Shown: positions 33,416 through 45,700, numbered from the stretch's first letter. The stretch: DNA of 64,000 nt from Siderastrea siderea (GCA_964030785.1 OZ034979.1:40865484-40929483); one strand, 5' to 3'. Made by a program: numbers and translations. Notes: generated by a model from the letters alone, not told the origin.

Positions 33416-33601
33416 TAGCCTGCACAGCCGGCGGGATCGTTCGCGCACGCAAAGAGGAGAAGCCGCGCGGAGAATGGGGAGGAGACGCTTTGGAATTTTC
33501 TCGCGCCTTCGGCGCTCGCCTCTCGCGGCAAAGCCGCTAGATAGGCAGCTTCGCCGCCAAAACTACGCACGCAAATACAATTCCGCCAGCTACGCAGGCT
33601 A
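33416..33601. mobile_element. 186-bp GC-rich MITE with TAGCCTGC ends
   Basis: Left end TAGCCTGCACAGCCGGCGG; right end inverted TAGCCTGCGTAGCTGGCGG, matching at 16 of 19 positions. The interior is rich in CGCGCC, TCGGCG and CTCGCGG. A similar single end is seen at 11606. No ORF. Confidence 0.8.
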
Positions 33602-33782
33602 TTAAAATTTCATTTCTCAATGCAGGGGCGTAGCTACCTGTACGCACGTACGCACGTGCGTACCTGAAAAAATGTCAAAGAGTAAAAAAAAAAACCAACC
33701 GAAACAAAATAAAACAAAACAACAGAAATATAAAACAGACGGGAAATAAGCAATGGTTAGAAAAAGCACAATCTCCGCGTGT

Positions 33783-34025
33783 CATGTAGAGGGTCTATTT
33801 AATACACTCTGGCGGTTTGGCGGTCTAAGCCAATTCTGAGCGTCGGTTTGCGGTTACATTCGTAATAATGGGGCGGTTAACGGTTAAGAAATTATCGCGC
33901 GGTTGCGGAAAATTATGACTTTATCACGCGGTTTTCGGTACGGTCTTTGCGTGTTTGGTGGCGGTTCTTCAAACCATATGTACGGTCGCTTTATTTTCCT
34001 TGAAACTTCTCCCTAGACAAAAGAG
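33783..34025 (+). mobile_element. Left part of a split element with CGGTT-rich ends
   Basis: Starts CATGTAGAGGGTCTATTTA, which is inverted at 37291-37310 (TATAATAGACCCTCCATGTA). Both outer parts carry GCGGTTTG-CGGTCT words in the same orientation. This fits one element cut apart by later insertions. The inner break point is approximate. Confidence 0.55.
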
Positions 34026-34309
34026 TGCCCGCGTAAGGCAGGAGTTTTTCTGCTGTCTGCCTGGAAGAAGGTAATTTGATAATAGGCCGTGGATCTTGAG
34101 TCAGATATTGTTAAAAAGGGTGAAGGACTTACGCGACTCCCACCCGCGTGTTTTACCTTTAAAATGGGCTTAAAATTTAAGCCAGTAGTTTTAACTGCAG
34201 TTTTAATTTGTGATCCTCTTTTTAGTGTCTAAAAGAATTACAGGCCTGCGCGACTCCCGCGGGCGTGTTTTAGCCTTTCTAGAGGTTTCCTCTCAAGAGT
34301 ATTTCTTTA

Positions 34310-36004
34310 GGGACGGGCCATTAGAAAAGTGATGGGGGGGGGGGGGGGTGGGGAAAAAAACCAAAAAAAAATTCATGCAAGGGAAAATGTCCAAAAAAAA
34401 AAATTCATGCAAGGGAAAATGTACGAAAAAAAAATTCATGCACAAGATGGGCCTCATTTTGATATGAAACCATAATTCGTTCTGCCAAAGTGCTCAAGTA
34501 GTGTCTCCAAAGTTTAAAAAATTGGAAATTTTCTGGGGCTCTGCCAGGATGCTATAAAATATTGTTTTCATAATTAATATTTCTTTTGTCGGGAGGGGGA
34601 TACCCTCGCCTGGAACAAATTTTTTGTTGTTTTTATAGTCATAGTCATACAGTTGAACCCGTTATTTTGAACCGTCAGGCGAAACAAAAAAAAAGTTTAA
34701 AATAGCTGAAGTTCAAAATAACCGATAGTAAATGAGTGAAGGGCAAATCCAAGCCGAAGGGAAATTGGTTTAAGTTGGGAGTAGCAAGGAGCGACAGGCC
34801 TGCACGACTTCTAACAATGGAAACATTTAGATAATGTACCCTCTTAATATTTTTGCACTGACAAGTATGTGATTTTTAAGAAAGGATATGAACAGTGGCT
34901 CGTACGATTTGTCGTTGCAATGACTGTCTTGGTTTTATAAAGTGCCATTAAAACGTGTTTGAGCTTTGGCACCGTTTGTTGACATTGAGTTCAGTCAAAT
35001 GTGTAACAATTAGCCCCTTTCGAAACTGTGAGTTTCGTGTCTATGGAGCTTGATATGTTTCCTCGTTTTGTAAGCAAGTCTTTCGACTGCCGATTTGTAC
35101 AGGCAAGGCCATGGTTTCGACCCTCCACATGGGTCTCATCAGTTGCCGGGATTGGTTTTGCGAGTTGCTCTTATGCAACCTCATGTACGTTTTGAGAATC
35201 GCAAGGCATTCTGTTCGGGAAGCTTTTCCCGTTGTGTATTTATACCCACTGTGTGGATCAAAAATCCAGGATTTCTATTGGTTAATCAAAGGTGGCCAAC
35301 TGTCAAATGTGGTTTTCGATCCTTATCCGTTTGAAGCTTACATGTGTTTGTATATGTTGCGTTTTTGACATTTTAGCACTCTCCCACTGTGTCTACATCC
35401 TCAAAAAGTTGTTAAATTAAATTATAACCCTTAACTTCCCAGCCAAGGGTTAGAAGGTACCTGTATGTATTTCATATCAAAAGTTTTAAAGGCAAATTTA
35501 TGAGCTACGTTTTTGAAAAGAATTGTTTTTAAATTAAGGAAATAACAGTGTATGTACTGTATATTTTATAGATTAATCTTTCTGGACACCGCTGTTTGTA
35601 TCAAATCATTTCATATGAATACGTCTTTTACTGATAAAAAAATCCATACATGTACATCAATAATATTACAATTTTTTACTATAAATCGCTATTTACTTTT
35701 GAAACCTCCTTCCGTAAATTAAATTTTAAAGCGAACATTATTAAAAAGTGTTTTATAATAAATTAAACTTAAAAATGTAAAGTAACGTAACAGTACAAGC
35801 TATGTATTTCGTAAAACAAAGTTGCATTGGTTTTAATTAATTCAATACCAAATTGTGCATGAGGAAAATATTTTCTCAAAAAAAAAAAATTCATGCATAG
35901 GGCTGTAGCCAAAAAACAATTCTTGCACTGGAAATGGGCCAAAAAAATTTCTGACAGGCTAAAAATCCCCCCCCCCCCCCATCACTTTACTAATGGTCCG
36001 TCCC
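34310..36004. mobile_element. Harbinger-like non-autonomous element, 1.7 kb
   Basis: Left tip GGGACGGGCCATTAGAAAAG then TGATGGGGG; right tip inverted GGGACGGACCATTAGTAAAG then TGATGGGGG. TTA flanks both sides (34307-34309 and 36005-36007), a 3-bp duplication matching the PIF/Harbinger TWA preference. Poly-G and poly-C runs next to the tips are part of the inverted repeat. The interior holds a fragment (about 34777-35110) of the hAT-like MITE family seen at 54356-55779. Two AAATTCATGCA-type direct words flank the ends. No transposase. Confidence 0.75.
34777..35110 (+). repeat. Truncated copy of the hAT-like MITE found at 54356-55779
   Basis: Matches the reverse complement of 55413-55690 continued with 54443-54479: GGAGCGACAGGCCTGCACGA, TGACTGTCTTGGTTTTATAA, CATTGAGTTCAGTCAAATG, then CTTTCGACTGCCGATTTGTA. 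At 35071-35073 it has a single TAA where the other copy carries a 933-bp insertion. The terminal repeats of the family are missing here. Confidence 0.8.
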
Positions 36005-36007
36005 TTA

Positions 36008-36770
36008 AGGGAACCCCCTCTTTTGTACGATATTATGAAATGCCAGCTTTTCGTGAGTATTGGTTTTTAAGTAAGGCACTGCTGGGTGATATTGCGTTAC
36101 AGAGGGCAAGATTTTCTTGTTTTGTTTTTGTCGGAAGGCTTGATTCCTGTCTTCAAAAGTAACTTCTGAGAGGGTTGTTTTAATAAAGTTCTCTGGGTAT
36201 CCTCTCTTAAGAAGATGTGTTTTGAAGTTTGTGACCCTCTCTTCAAATAACGTTTTAGAAGAGTTAGTTCTGAGTTTCTTAGAGCCTCTCCTTCAGTGAA
36301 GCGTCTTTTTTACTTCTGATGGACGGCGAGTTGAAAAATGGGTGTAGTGAATGTTTCAGTAGGCTTAACGTGGGTGCGTACATCTAGCACCGACTCAGTT
36401 TTAAATCTTTCGTCTTTGTAAACAGTAGTGTCGAAGAAGTTTGTAATCTTGATAGTTTGATGGTGTTTGTTAGCTTGTTCAATGAACTGTGTGACCTCTC
36501 CCCTGGTTGTGTTCCAGAGGGAGAAGATGTCGTTGATGAATCGTTTCCAGACGAGCGGCCAGTTAAACTGCTTTGATTTAAGATCTTTGTTTCTACCTTA
36601 GCTATGAAAATATTAGTGAAAGCAACTGCCATTTTGGTGCCCATGGCAGTTCCATGCGTTTTAGGTAGTTTTTTTCCATTAAATTGGAAGGAGTTCTCCG
36701 CTAGGATAAGTCTGAGCGCTCTTTACAGTAGTCGTGTAGGGATGAGGTTCAGTCGTTTCCGTGGAATGCT
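36008..36770 (-). pseudogene. Penelope-like element reverse transcriptase fragment
   Basis: The minus strand reads, with several frame changes, ALRLILAENSFQFNG near 36720, then GTAMGTKMAVAFTNIFIAK near 36630. WKRFINDIFSLWNTT follows near 36530, then QANKHHQTIKIT, DERFKTESVLDVRTH near 36400, and ILPSVTQYHPAVPYLKTNTH near 36070. The MGTKMA-FANIF block, the F-I-D-D-like box and the late TQYHP block are typical of Penelope-like reverse transcriptases. The catalytic pair is Asn-Asp here instead of Asp-Asp. With the frameshifts and stops, the copy is dead. No GIY-YIG endonuclease was found. The fragment stops at the Harbinger-like element's right edge. Confidence 0.75.
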
Positions 36771-37194
36771 TTGTATGCTAGGCTTCGAAACCGCGGCCAC
36801 CATGAGCTCGAGGTTACGAATAACTCCCCTGGCGCATATTACACAAGACCACTAAGCTGTGTTGGAAACATTCCACGGTAAAGGTACCCTAAAGTTCACA
36901 CACTTGTGTTGTCAATGAATTCATCTCAGAAAAACCACAAGAGCACACTGAACGCTCTCAATATGAATTGTTATGTTTCGTTCTAACACCGTGCATTCTT
37001 TGGGTTCGGTGAACTGCCCACTGAATGTCAAAACTATTGACGCTATTTGATCGCAGGTTGTTGTAAGGAACTAGAAAAAGAGATGTTCTACGCTTAAGAT
37101 CTCGTAATCATTGTGAGCAGAGGTACGATTATTATGCAAACATACGGTAAAAATGGGTAAACTACTGTTAAAAGATCGTTATTGCCATTCTCTT
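36771..37194. other. Non-coding, probably further Penelope-like remnant
   Basis: Upstream of the recognisable reverse transcriptase on its minus strand; too degraded to translate convincingly. Confidence 0.3.
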
Positions 37195-37312
37195 TCTGTC
37201 ATAAAGGCGGTTTCGGTCTTAAGCAGAAAACGAAAGCGGTTTGCGGTCTACGAAGGGTAAAATACGGTGGATTGCGGAATGGGCGATCCCTATAATAGAC
37301 CCTCCATGTAAC
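37195..37312 (+). mobile_element. Right part of the split CGGTT-rich element
   Basis: AAGGCGGTTTCGGTCTT and AGCGGTTTGCGGTCTACG, then the terminal repeat TATAATAGACCCTCCATGTA, inverted relative to 33783-33801. Confidence 0.55.
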
Positions 37313-40281
37313 TTCCCTTATTTCTTTGAATGTTAATTTATTAAAACAAAAGACACCGTTTTTTGCACATTGCAGAGAAGCCACGTGATTGGTGGACTCA
37401 ATGTTGATGCCAGTGTATGAAAAGCGGAAAATTTGGGGGCTGAGGATGGCTAAGGCTTGGTTCAGACGCCAAACTTTTCAGCAGCCGAACATTATTCGAA
37501 TTTAGGCCTATCCAAAGTAGATAGATTTTCAACATCTATTATTCGTCTGTGCTTACGATCACTATTTCTCTGCATGATTGGTTTGTTGTGCACGAAACGA
37601 AAGAGAAATTTTCTCGCTGAGTCACTGAAAAGCCATGATGGACTGGAGATTACTGCTCTTCTACACCAACGCTGCTTAAGAGCCGATGTCTGAAATTATC
37701 GAGAATCGGGCGTCAGTCGTGAAATTTCGAATTTCTTTATATTTTGCCCAAGTAACCTCTATAGTGAAGTATTTTCAAAAATAACATTACAAGTTTCAAC
37801 AGCTTTTTATTTTTTCCGAAATCGGGCAAAGTTTGAAAATACGGCATATCGGCCACCTTCGAATAGTGAAATTGGCGGAAAATTACACATTTTTATCTCG
37901 CTCGTACCTTGAAACGCGGTGTCGTCTGCTAACGAAACACAAACACAGCATAAACACACTTAATCTCTTTATAACACTGTAATTTTCTTTGGATAAGCTG
38001 TTGAAATGAGAATGTTTTGGCCGTTAGAAGAAAACTAGTTTCAGGTATTTAAAAACAATAGCAAATTTTACCCAACTTCCACACTACAGAAACCCAATTG
38101 GTACGTGGATTTTAGACATGGAATAACAACAGGTTTGAAGAAAAACCTTTGTAAATTACTGTGTTAAAATATTTCTGGCGGCACTGAAAGATTACCCCGT
38201 CGAGAGACCAAAATGTGAAGGGTAGTTTGACACGAATCGCCGACTGAATTTATGACACAAACCGCCGACTGCCTACGCAAAGCAAACGGTAGCCGTTTTC
38301 ATTGAGAGAAATGCCGGAAAAAACTTTCCAAAAATTACTTAAGGGGTTGCAAAATAATTTTATATAGTGACTGCTGAAGTTAAGGTTTGTTTTTGAACTA
38401 CGATCAACACACGAACCCCTTGTTTCCGGTACACGGTTCGGTCGATCGAAACTGCAACATATGCATAACATTAATCTTACCGTGTTTTTAAAATTCTCCA
38501 TTATCTGTCTGATTAAAATAATCCTCTACTCCATCGTTGTGATTGGTACTGTAATAGCTGTAGCTTGCTGGACATATGAGAACGTTGTTTTCCCGAAATT
38601 TGTAATCACTTAGCCGCAAACAAACTGACAAACTAACATTCCGGAACAGTGCCAGTGTTGCAAGAACAAGATTGCGTGACGCATGACATGGGCAAAGGTC
38701 AATCGATCTAATTGCATTTTTAGGTGTTAGCTTTTTGGGGTATAAGCGTATAAGTTCTAGAAATACTAGTTTTTCAATCCACGTTTTGAAACAAAAAAGT
38801 TTTCATGCATTGATATCCTGTCGCTATTTTTTTTCACATTTCATTGCATGGCATCTTGTGGCAAAACAAGCATCACGATGATAGTCCTTGTCAGAACGTT
38901 CTCGTTGGTGTACCCTGTGGCCCCAGTTCATTTAACTTGGCGAATGTTGAATGTGTGGCAATCGGCGAGTGTAGCAAAAATGTCTAAAATCACCTCGTAT
39001 ATTGTAAAATCGGCAACGAGTCGACATTGCACTGGACAGTGAATCTAAGCTATTACTTACTCGAGCAGGTAGGGGGTTTTCTTTTAGACATTGCCAATCC
39101 AAGCGGGCGATTTGGACATTTTAAAAAACAACTACAATAATAAATCAACATTTTTATTCCAGGCAGTTTTGAGACAGAAGGGGGTCTCGCTTAAAAATAA
39201 CATTGTGCCCACGACATCGGTATTTGTTTGGGACTAGGTGGCGGTGCAGTAACTCGCGACTTTCGATCCCCGCAGAAGTGGCCATGGTGGCTGCCCGAAA
39301 GGGAACATCCTCAGTCCCAAAGGCTCAATGTGGATTAAAAAAAGGGGATTCAACCCATGTTATGAGCGCCACAAATATACTTGCACAAGTAGGCTCGCGT
39401 ATGTATTTGTATAAATGATTTTCGTTGATAACAAACTATCCGCAATTTGTTTAGGCGGTTACTCTGGGGTTCTTTCATGTTCGTGGGGGAGAGGGTGGGG
39501 GAGAGGCTAATCAAAGGCATACTTATGTGAGTTTGTTGTAATTTCGACAAAGTTGACACAGAAAACCGCTGCTCAAACATACTTTACTAATAGAAAGCCG
39601 TTACTGCCGCGATCTAAAAAAGCAGAAACAGAAACAGAAAAACCGTGTCCCACCGTTCCCAAATCTTACATGGTTTATTAGCTCGTGCCCAAAAAACTCA
39701 AGCTGCATTTAATATACGTAAGTAAAACATGCTTTTTGGGGTGAGTTCATAATTGTATATTTATTTAGTGTTTTAGATACATGAGTGCACGAGCGCGAAC
39801 CGCAGAAAAAATGTTCTCATTCCCCCAGCCAACCTCTCACTCCTTGTGTGCTCTCGTGAAAACCCCGTCTTACGCGTTGAAGAAGTCTTTTTGAGAAAAA
39901 ATGTTAATTAAAGTAGGGTGCTGGGGGTTTCGTTAAAATAGTTTTGGCCTTGTGAAATTCCACTAGCTACCCCTCGGTAGACATTGTGAATAGGCTCAGT
40001 TATTATGTTCTTGCGATCTTTTCATTTCCATGAATTATTTCCTGGATAAAAACCATTTCGAAAAAAAAAAAAAGATTCTCAATTTGCGTGATCAGTATCC
40101 GCTAAATTTCAACACCTTAGACTACGAGCAGTCTCTCTTTTTGCTCAGGGATAGACTAGTCAGTCGAGAAAAACGAACAAGCGAGCTGACGAGCGCGAAA
40201 TCGCCTCCAGCGTTCAAACGTGACTCGCATGTGGAGCCGCTATTTTTAAAAACAATTGAGTTCTTCCGACGAAGGTACTAC

Positions 40282-40360
40282 CGTGTGATAGGTTGCCCGA
40301 GGAAATTTGATGTTCAAAACAAGTTTGAACATCGAATTTCAGAGGGAACTTATCACACAT
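40282..40360. repeat. 79-bp hairpin near the symmetry centre of the large foldback
   Basis: GTGTGATAGGTTGCCC and AAATTTGATGTTCAAA pair with TTTGAACATCGAATTT and GGGAACTTATCACAC around the loop ACAAG. It lies close to the midpoint (about 40293) of the 5.2-kb foldback. Confidence 0.8.
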
Positions 40361-40395
40361 AGGGCCTGAAACAGAAGGACTCTATTGTTTTTATT

Positions 40396-40531
40396 GTACA
40401 ACGCTAAATTTTGAGCGAAAATTGCCAAAAACGGGCACTATGCGCTGATAGGCGCCCGCTGAGGAGAGACACTATCACGTCACGTGATCGATTTCGACCA
40501 ATGACAGCACGCCAAAATTTAGCGTCGTACT
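40396..40531. mobile_element. 136-bp MITE with GTACAACGCTAAATTTTG ends
   Basis: Left end TGTACAACGCTAAATTTTG; right end inverted AGTACGACGCTAAATTTTG. The interior has no ORF. It lies in the spacer of the large foldback and is followed by a short TA repeat. Confidence 0.75.
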
Positions 40532-40778
40532 ATAAATATATATATATATATACCTGGATTTTTGAAAAGGTGGCTCCTGAAGATTTGCCCATTTTCACCG
40601 GAACGACACCGAAACTGGGTTTTTTGGACCCCCATGAGCCTAGAAACCACACGGGAGAGAAAAGAGAAGGGAGGGGAGAGAGGGGAGAAGAAAAAAGGAC
40701 TGCTGGCACTCATAATTTTTATATTGCCTACTTTGGAGATAGTTTCTGAACGACAAAAAGTGCTCGCGACACACCGCT

Positions 40779-40781
<3 letters not shown>

Positions 40782-40832
<51 letters not shown>
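40782..40832. repeat. (TA)n microsatellite
   Basis: About 25 uninterrupted TA units, in the spacer of the large foldback. Confidence 0.95.
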
Positions 40833-40833
<1 letters not shown>

Positions 40834-41105
40834 TTTGCGCTAGTGTACGTTAGTGTACTAGAGCCGGCTCAATACTAGGCGGCTTGACATGCGCGCCACA
40901 TTTCAACGCCATGTTTGTGCAGGTGATTTTCGCGCTCACTCTCTCCCTTGTTCGTTTCCCTCGACTATCCCTGAGCGGAAAGAGAGACTGCTCGGGTGTA
41001 CTCTTTCCGCTAAGGACTAGTCCAGCCAAAACAACACGCAAGTGCACGTAAAAATCGCTTGCGGCGGTCGGCGATTTTCGCACAGGCTGCACACGCGCTT
41101 CACTT

Positions 41106-41178
41106 CAACCTTGTTCCCAGGACTTTTTCCCTTTATTAACCAAATAAAAACAAGGGGGGAAAGCCCTGGGAACGAGGT
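41106..41178. mobile_element. 73-bp MITE with CAACCTNGTTCCCAGG ends
   Basis: CAACCTTGTTCCCAGGACTT and AAGCCCTGGGAACGAGGTTG are inverted partners around AT-rich sequence. It sits at the inner boundary of the right arm. Confidence 0.75.
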
Positions 41179-42910
41179 TGGCGTCACGTTTCAACGCCAG
41201 AGGCAATTTCGCGCTCGCCGGCTCCCTTGTTCGTTTTCCTCGACTATCCCTGAGCGGAAAAAGAGAGTACCCGCAGCCTAAGGTGTTGGAATTTGACGGA
41301 CACTGATCACGCAGATGAAGAATCTTTTCTTTTCCAAAAAACCCTTTAAACAAATACACGAGCATTCTTGTACAAGCATATTCGTGGCGCTCATAACATG
41401 GGCTGAATACGCCCCTTTTAATCCATATTGAGCCTCTGGGGCTGAGGATTTTCCCTTGTGGGCAGCCACTTATGTGGGGATCGAACACCGCGAGTTATTG
41501 CAGCGTCACCTAGTCCCAACAAAATACCGATGTCCTAGGCACACTGTTATTTTTAAGTGAGACTCTTCTGTCTCAAAAATGCATGAAATAAATACGCAGA
41601 TTTAATTTAAAAAATGGCCAAATAAAAAAAAATCGCTCTCAACAGTAAACCCCCTTCCTGCGCGAAGGAGTAATAGCTGGGATTCACTGTCTACTGCAAT
41701 GTCGTCGCTGATTAAGATTTAACAATACATGTACACGAGGCGACTGTAGACATTCTTAGCGACGCGATATCAATGTATGAAAGCTTTTTTCCATCTGAAG
41801 GTGATTTTAAAAAGTATTTCTGTAGAACTTTATGCTTACACCTAAAACAAGTAATACCTATACTATGCGATTACATCTTTTGACTTTGCCCATGTCGTGC
41901 GTCACGCAATCTTGTTCTTGTAACTTATTCTGGTACTGTTCCGGAATGTTACTTTTGTCAGTTTGCTTGCGGCTAAGTGATGACAAATTTCGGGAAAACA
42001 ACGCTATCATATGTCCAGCAAGCTACAGCCATTACAGTACCAATCACAACGATATGGAGTAGAGGATTATTTTAATCAGACAGATAATGGCGAATTTTAA
42101 AAACACGGTAAGATTAATGTTATGTATATGTTGCGGTTTCGATCGACCGAACCGTGTACTAAAACAAGCGGTGCGTGTGTTGATCGTAGTTCAAAAACAA
42201 CACTTAACTTCAGCAAACACTATGTGAAATTATTCTTCAAACCCATTAAGTAATTTTGCGAAGGTTTCACCGGCATTTCTGTCAGTGAAAACGGCTTTCG
42301 TTTGCTTTGCGTAGGCAGTCGGCGGTTTGTGTCATAAATTCAGTCGGCGATTCGTGTCAAACTACCCTTCACATTTTGGTCTCTCGACGGGGTAATTTTT
42401 CAGTGCCGCCAGAAATATTTTAACACAGTAATTTACAAAGGTTTTTCTTCAAACCTGTTCTTATTCCATGTCTAAAATCCACGTACCAATTGGGTTTCTG
42501 TAGTGTGGAAGTTGGGTGAAATTTGCCATTTTTTTAAATACCTGAAACTAGTTTTCCTCTAACGGCCGAAACATTCTTACTTCAACAGCTTATCCAAAGA
42601 AATCTGCTGTGTTATAAAGAGATTAAGTGTGTTTATATTGTGTTTGTGTTTCATCAACAGATGACGCTGCGTTTTAACGTACGAGCGAGATAAAAATGTG
42701 TAATTTTCCGCCAATTTCACTATTCGAAGGTGGCCGATATGCTGTATTTTCAAACTTTGCCCGATTTCGGAAAAGATAAAAAGCCGTTGAAACTTTTAAT
42801 GTTATTTTTGAAAATACTTCACTATAGAGGTTTCTTCGACAAAATAAAAAGAAATTCGAAAATTCACGACTGACGCCCGATTCTCGATAATTGCAGACAT
42901 CGGCTCTTAA

Positions 42911-43396
42911 TATTGCCATATGTTTGAAAGGAGGAATTGTGAAAGCTATTAGTTCAATTGTGCTCTCACAAGACAAAGAAGTATATATGATCAAGGAGGC
43001 TGCTGGCTATAGCAAGGGAAAAAAGGGCAAAAATCTCAATTATTATTATTTTTTTTCAAAACAGCACTATGTTACAGGTTTGAACTTTTGATGTATTTTA
43101 ATTTTTTGGATAATACCCTGAGAATTGCAGTTTTCACTTTAATTAAACTCGTGTCTGAAACTCAAGCGGCAAAACTGTGACAACGAGGCGTAATTGGTCG
43201 AGAGAAAAATGTCTTTGATACAATTCAAGCAGCAACAACTGTCTGATTTGTTCAGACATAAATAACTAAAAATGTACACTACTGTATTACTACAAAACTA
43301 ATTTTAGACGCATTTCCAGCCATTTGAGAAGACCTAAATTTCAAATTTTCCCCGAGGAGCATGCCCTCGGACCCTCAAAGTATAAACCATCTGAAA
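42911..43396. other. Non-coding stretch between two elements
   Basis: No gene recognised. A 66-codon ORF (42891-43091) starts inside the foldback and becomes low-complexity Tyr/Phe. Confidence 0.3.
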
Positions 43397-43405
43397 GCAA
43401 TGATC

Positions 43406-44780
43406 TAACCTGCGATCAGGCCGAATTTTAGCATCGCTCTCATATTCTCTTGTGTTGGTCGCTCGCTAAAATAGGGCCTGATACAATCTCTCACAGAAGT
43501 TCATGTCGGCGGCCAAATTTTGGCCGCGGAATCTCGCAATCTGATTGGCCCTTTAACAATAGAGCTGTCAACGGAAGTAAATTGTCCACGAGATTTCGAT
43601 CCGACCGCCATCGCCAAGGGACAACCAAGGAACAAGTCTGCCGAAGTAAAATGTGTTGCTCTAATAAATTCTCGTCGTTCTAGGAGAATTGTCACCATTT
43701 CTTTCTCTACTGAGAATGGCGTTCGGTTTGACGCAAGCTGTCTCTCACCTGGAGCAGAGAACTACAGCAACAGTGAAGTATGTATTCTGTTTTATCGCAT
43801 CGTGTCGCGGAATTTTCATTTGACGGCTTTCAACTAGTATTGATAACATGAACAGAGTAGTGGCTGTTTCCGCGTCTTACGAAACAAAACGAACAGCAGA
43901 CGAGCAAGTATCTTTCGCCAAGAATGATCAACAAGTCAACCGATAATTCGGTAAACTTAACGGTGAACTAATGTTTGGCTACCCTGCGAGCAGATCGAAG
44001 GGCCTCTGCTCGCACGGTAATGTTTGGCGAGAACCGCAATCAAGTCGCAATAACGATTTTCAGTTTATTCATTCATTGTTTAATACTTATGTCGTTTTAT
44101 TGATCTCTGACATTGACATCAAAGGATCTGACTAGTTTTATAATAGATGTTCTTCGTTTTAAAATTCGCTGCTGCTTAGAGATAAAATTCGCTGCTAATT
44201 TCAAATATTTATCACTTCTCGAATTAAATTACAAAATACCCCTTTGTTTATAAACGGTTTTATTTATATTTTTATTCTAAAGAATGAAACTGAAGGTATT
44301 TCTCTTAATTGTCCAAGGTTTTTTACGCAGAAAATCGGTACAATTGGGAAGAGAATATTTCCAGATACCACCTGAAATGGGAAATGATTCAAGCATGCAG
44401 CATATTTTGGTACATCACAACCTCGTCGTGTTTTGAATTTTCATTCAGTTTCAGATCAGACAGAGCAACCATGTACAGTACCGGAACCTTCAAGTTAGCA
44501 ATCGTGTAAATTTGAGTACTTGTGCCTAGAAGATATATCGTAGCCTATGATTTTCTTTTTTTGCCGACATTTACCTGACTTTCTGCGAATTGCCGTTATG
44601 GGAAATTTGCATACCGAGGATCGTGCAAGCGGAAAAAATTTTGATTGGCTGTTTTGTTGAATGTCAATCAATCAAAAAAAGTGGGCGGCAGACGTTCCGT
44701 AGAAGAATTGTATCAGGCTCTATTTTTCGTTTCGCCCGTCCCGTCCAAGCGAAACGAAAATAGAGCCTGATCGCAGGTTA
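43406..44780. mobile_element. 1.4-kb element with 9-bp target duplication (Mutator-like size)
   Basis: The left tip TAACCTGCGATCAGGC returns inverted at 44765-44780. A second inverted pair follows inside (AATAGGGCCTGATACAAT near 43469; ATTGTATCAGGCTCTATTTT near 44706). GCAATGATC occurs exactly at 43397-43405 and 44781-44789, a 9-bp duplication, as made by Mutator-like and some foldback elements. A 105-codon ORF at 43520-43837 is not recognised. No transposase. Confidence 0.8.
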
Positions 44781-44789
44781 GCAATGATC

Positions 44790-45700
44790 ACACAACACAA
44801 CTCCGCGGTATGGCCAGTACCTTACGCATGCGCACACCCATATCACCCAGGCAGTGGCAGCCATGGACATGGCAGAGCCCCAGGCAGAGAGCTGAACAAA
44901 GTTCAGCGCACATCTGCCTTTTACTGCCGAGGCCTGAGTGCAAAGCACTCCTCTAAGCGACAGCTCCACCTTGTAAATGTGGTAGCTGTGGCTGCCTCCA
45001 AGTATGCTCACTCTTACGCGTTCAGGTTAATCCGAAAAAATATACAAAAAGCTTTACGGCCTAGTTTCCATTTCATCCATTCATTTGTAACCTTACCATA
45101 CTGATAAGAAAAGCAAATGCAACCAAGGAACGTGGAAACGATGTGAGAGAACTGAGGTGTTAAGGTGGATTTGGAAAATTGGGCGTACCTCTTGAAAAAT
45201 CCTGGCTACGCCCCTGGAATGACTCAGTGAGTTTTTTGCCCTCCCGGATGCATGAGTTCAGTAGACCTCCCTGGTCCTTGGTAGATTCTTGAACAATCCT
45301 ATTGGTTTGCGCCACTGACAGTCTGTCCCCAGATTTTTCCAACTGTTAACACGTAGTTAGCTAGTGAAAAATTAAACTGATTTTGGAGCAGTTTGAAAAT
45401 ACTTTCCTGGGGTAGCATGCCTCCAGTGGTTGTTGTTTTGTTGTTGTTGTTATTGTTGTTGTTGCTGTTGTTGTCCTTTCATTCCCATCGGTTCTATTCA
45501 CTCGTGAGTGAAAGTTTTCCCATTCGAGAACGGTCAGCGCAAAGTCAGAAAGGCTGGTGCTGGTCCATGTGCTGAATTTTTCGGAATTTCAAACCCAGAA
45601 TGTTTGATAGAATGGAAAACGATCCGTTAATGTGAAATGGCCTAAGAAGAAAATAAAATGAACGACAGTCACGCGCAAAAGCTAGCCTGTATAGCAGGTG
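44790..45700. other. Non-coding stretch with a (TTG)n tract
   Basis: ORFs of 77-106 codons overlap on opposite strands at 44778-45104 with no recognisable domain. A (TTG)n/(GTT)n tract lies at about 45429-45474. Confidence 0.35.

Larger units (their letters stand above)
37680..42906. mobile_element. 5.2-kb foldback element bounded by TTAA
   Basis: The left arm, from GAGCCGATGTCTG at 37680 to about 40235, returns inverted from about 41180 to 42906 (ending CAGACATCGGCTC). Long matched blocks include 37700-37900 with 42660-42890, 38240-38560 with 42050-42350, and 39160-39415 with 41350-41590. Exact TTAA lies outside each end (37676-37679, 42907-42910). The arms differ by substitutions and a 630-bp block present only on the left (about 39417-40050). 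Both arms carry a tRNA-like segment with a TTCGATCCCC B box (about 39225-39400, 41340-41515). The spacer (about 40240-41180) holds a hairpin, two MITEs, a TA microsatellite and a second partial copy of arm sequence (40860-41000). No transposase ORF was recognised. Confidence 0.8.
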
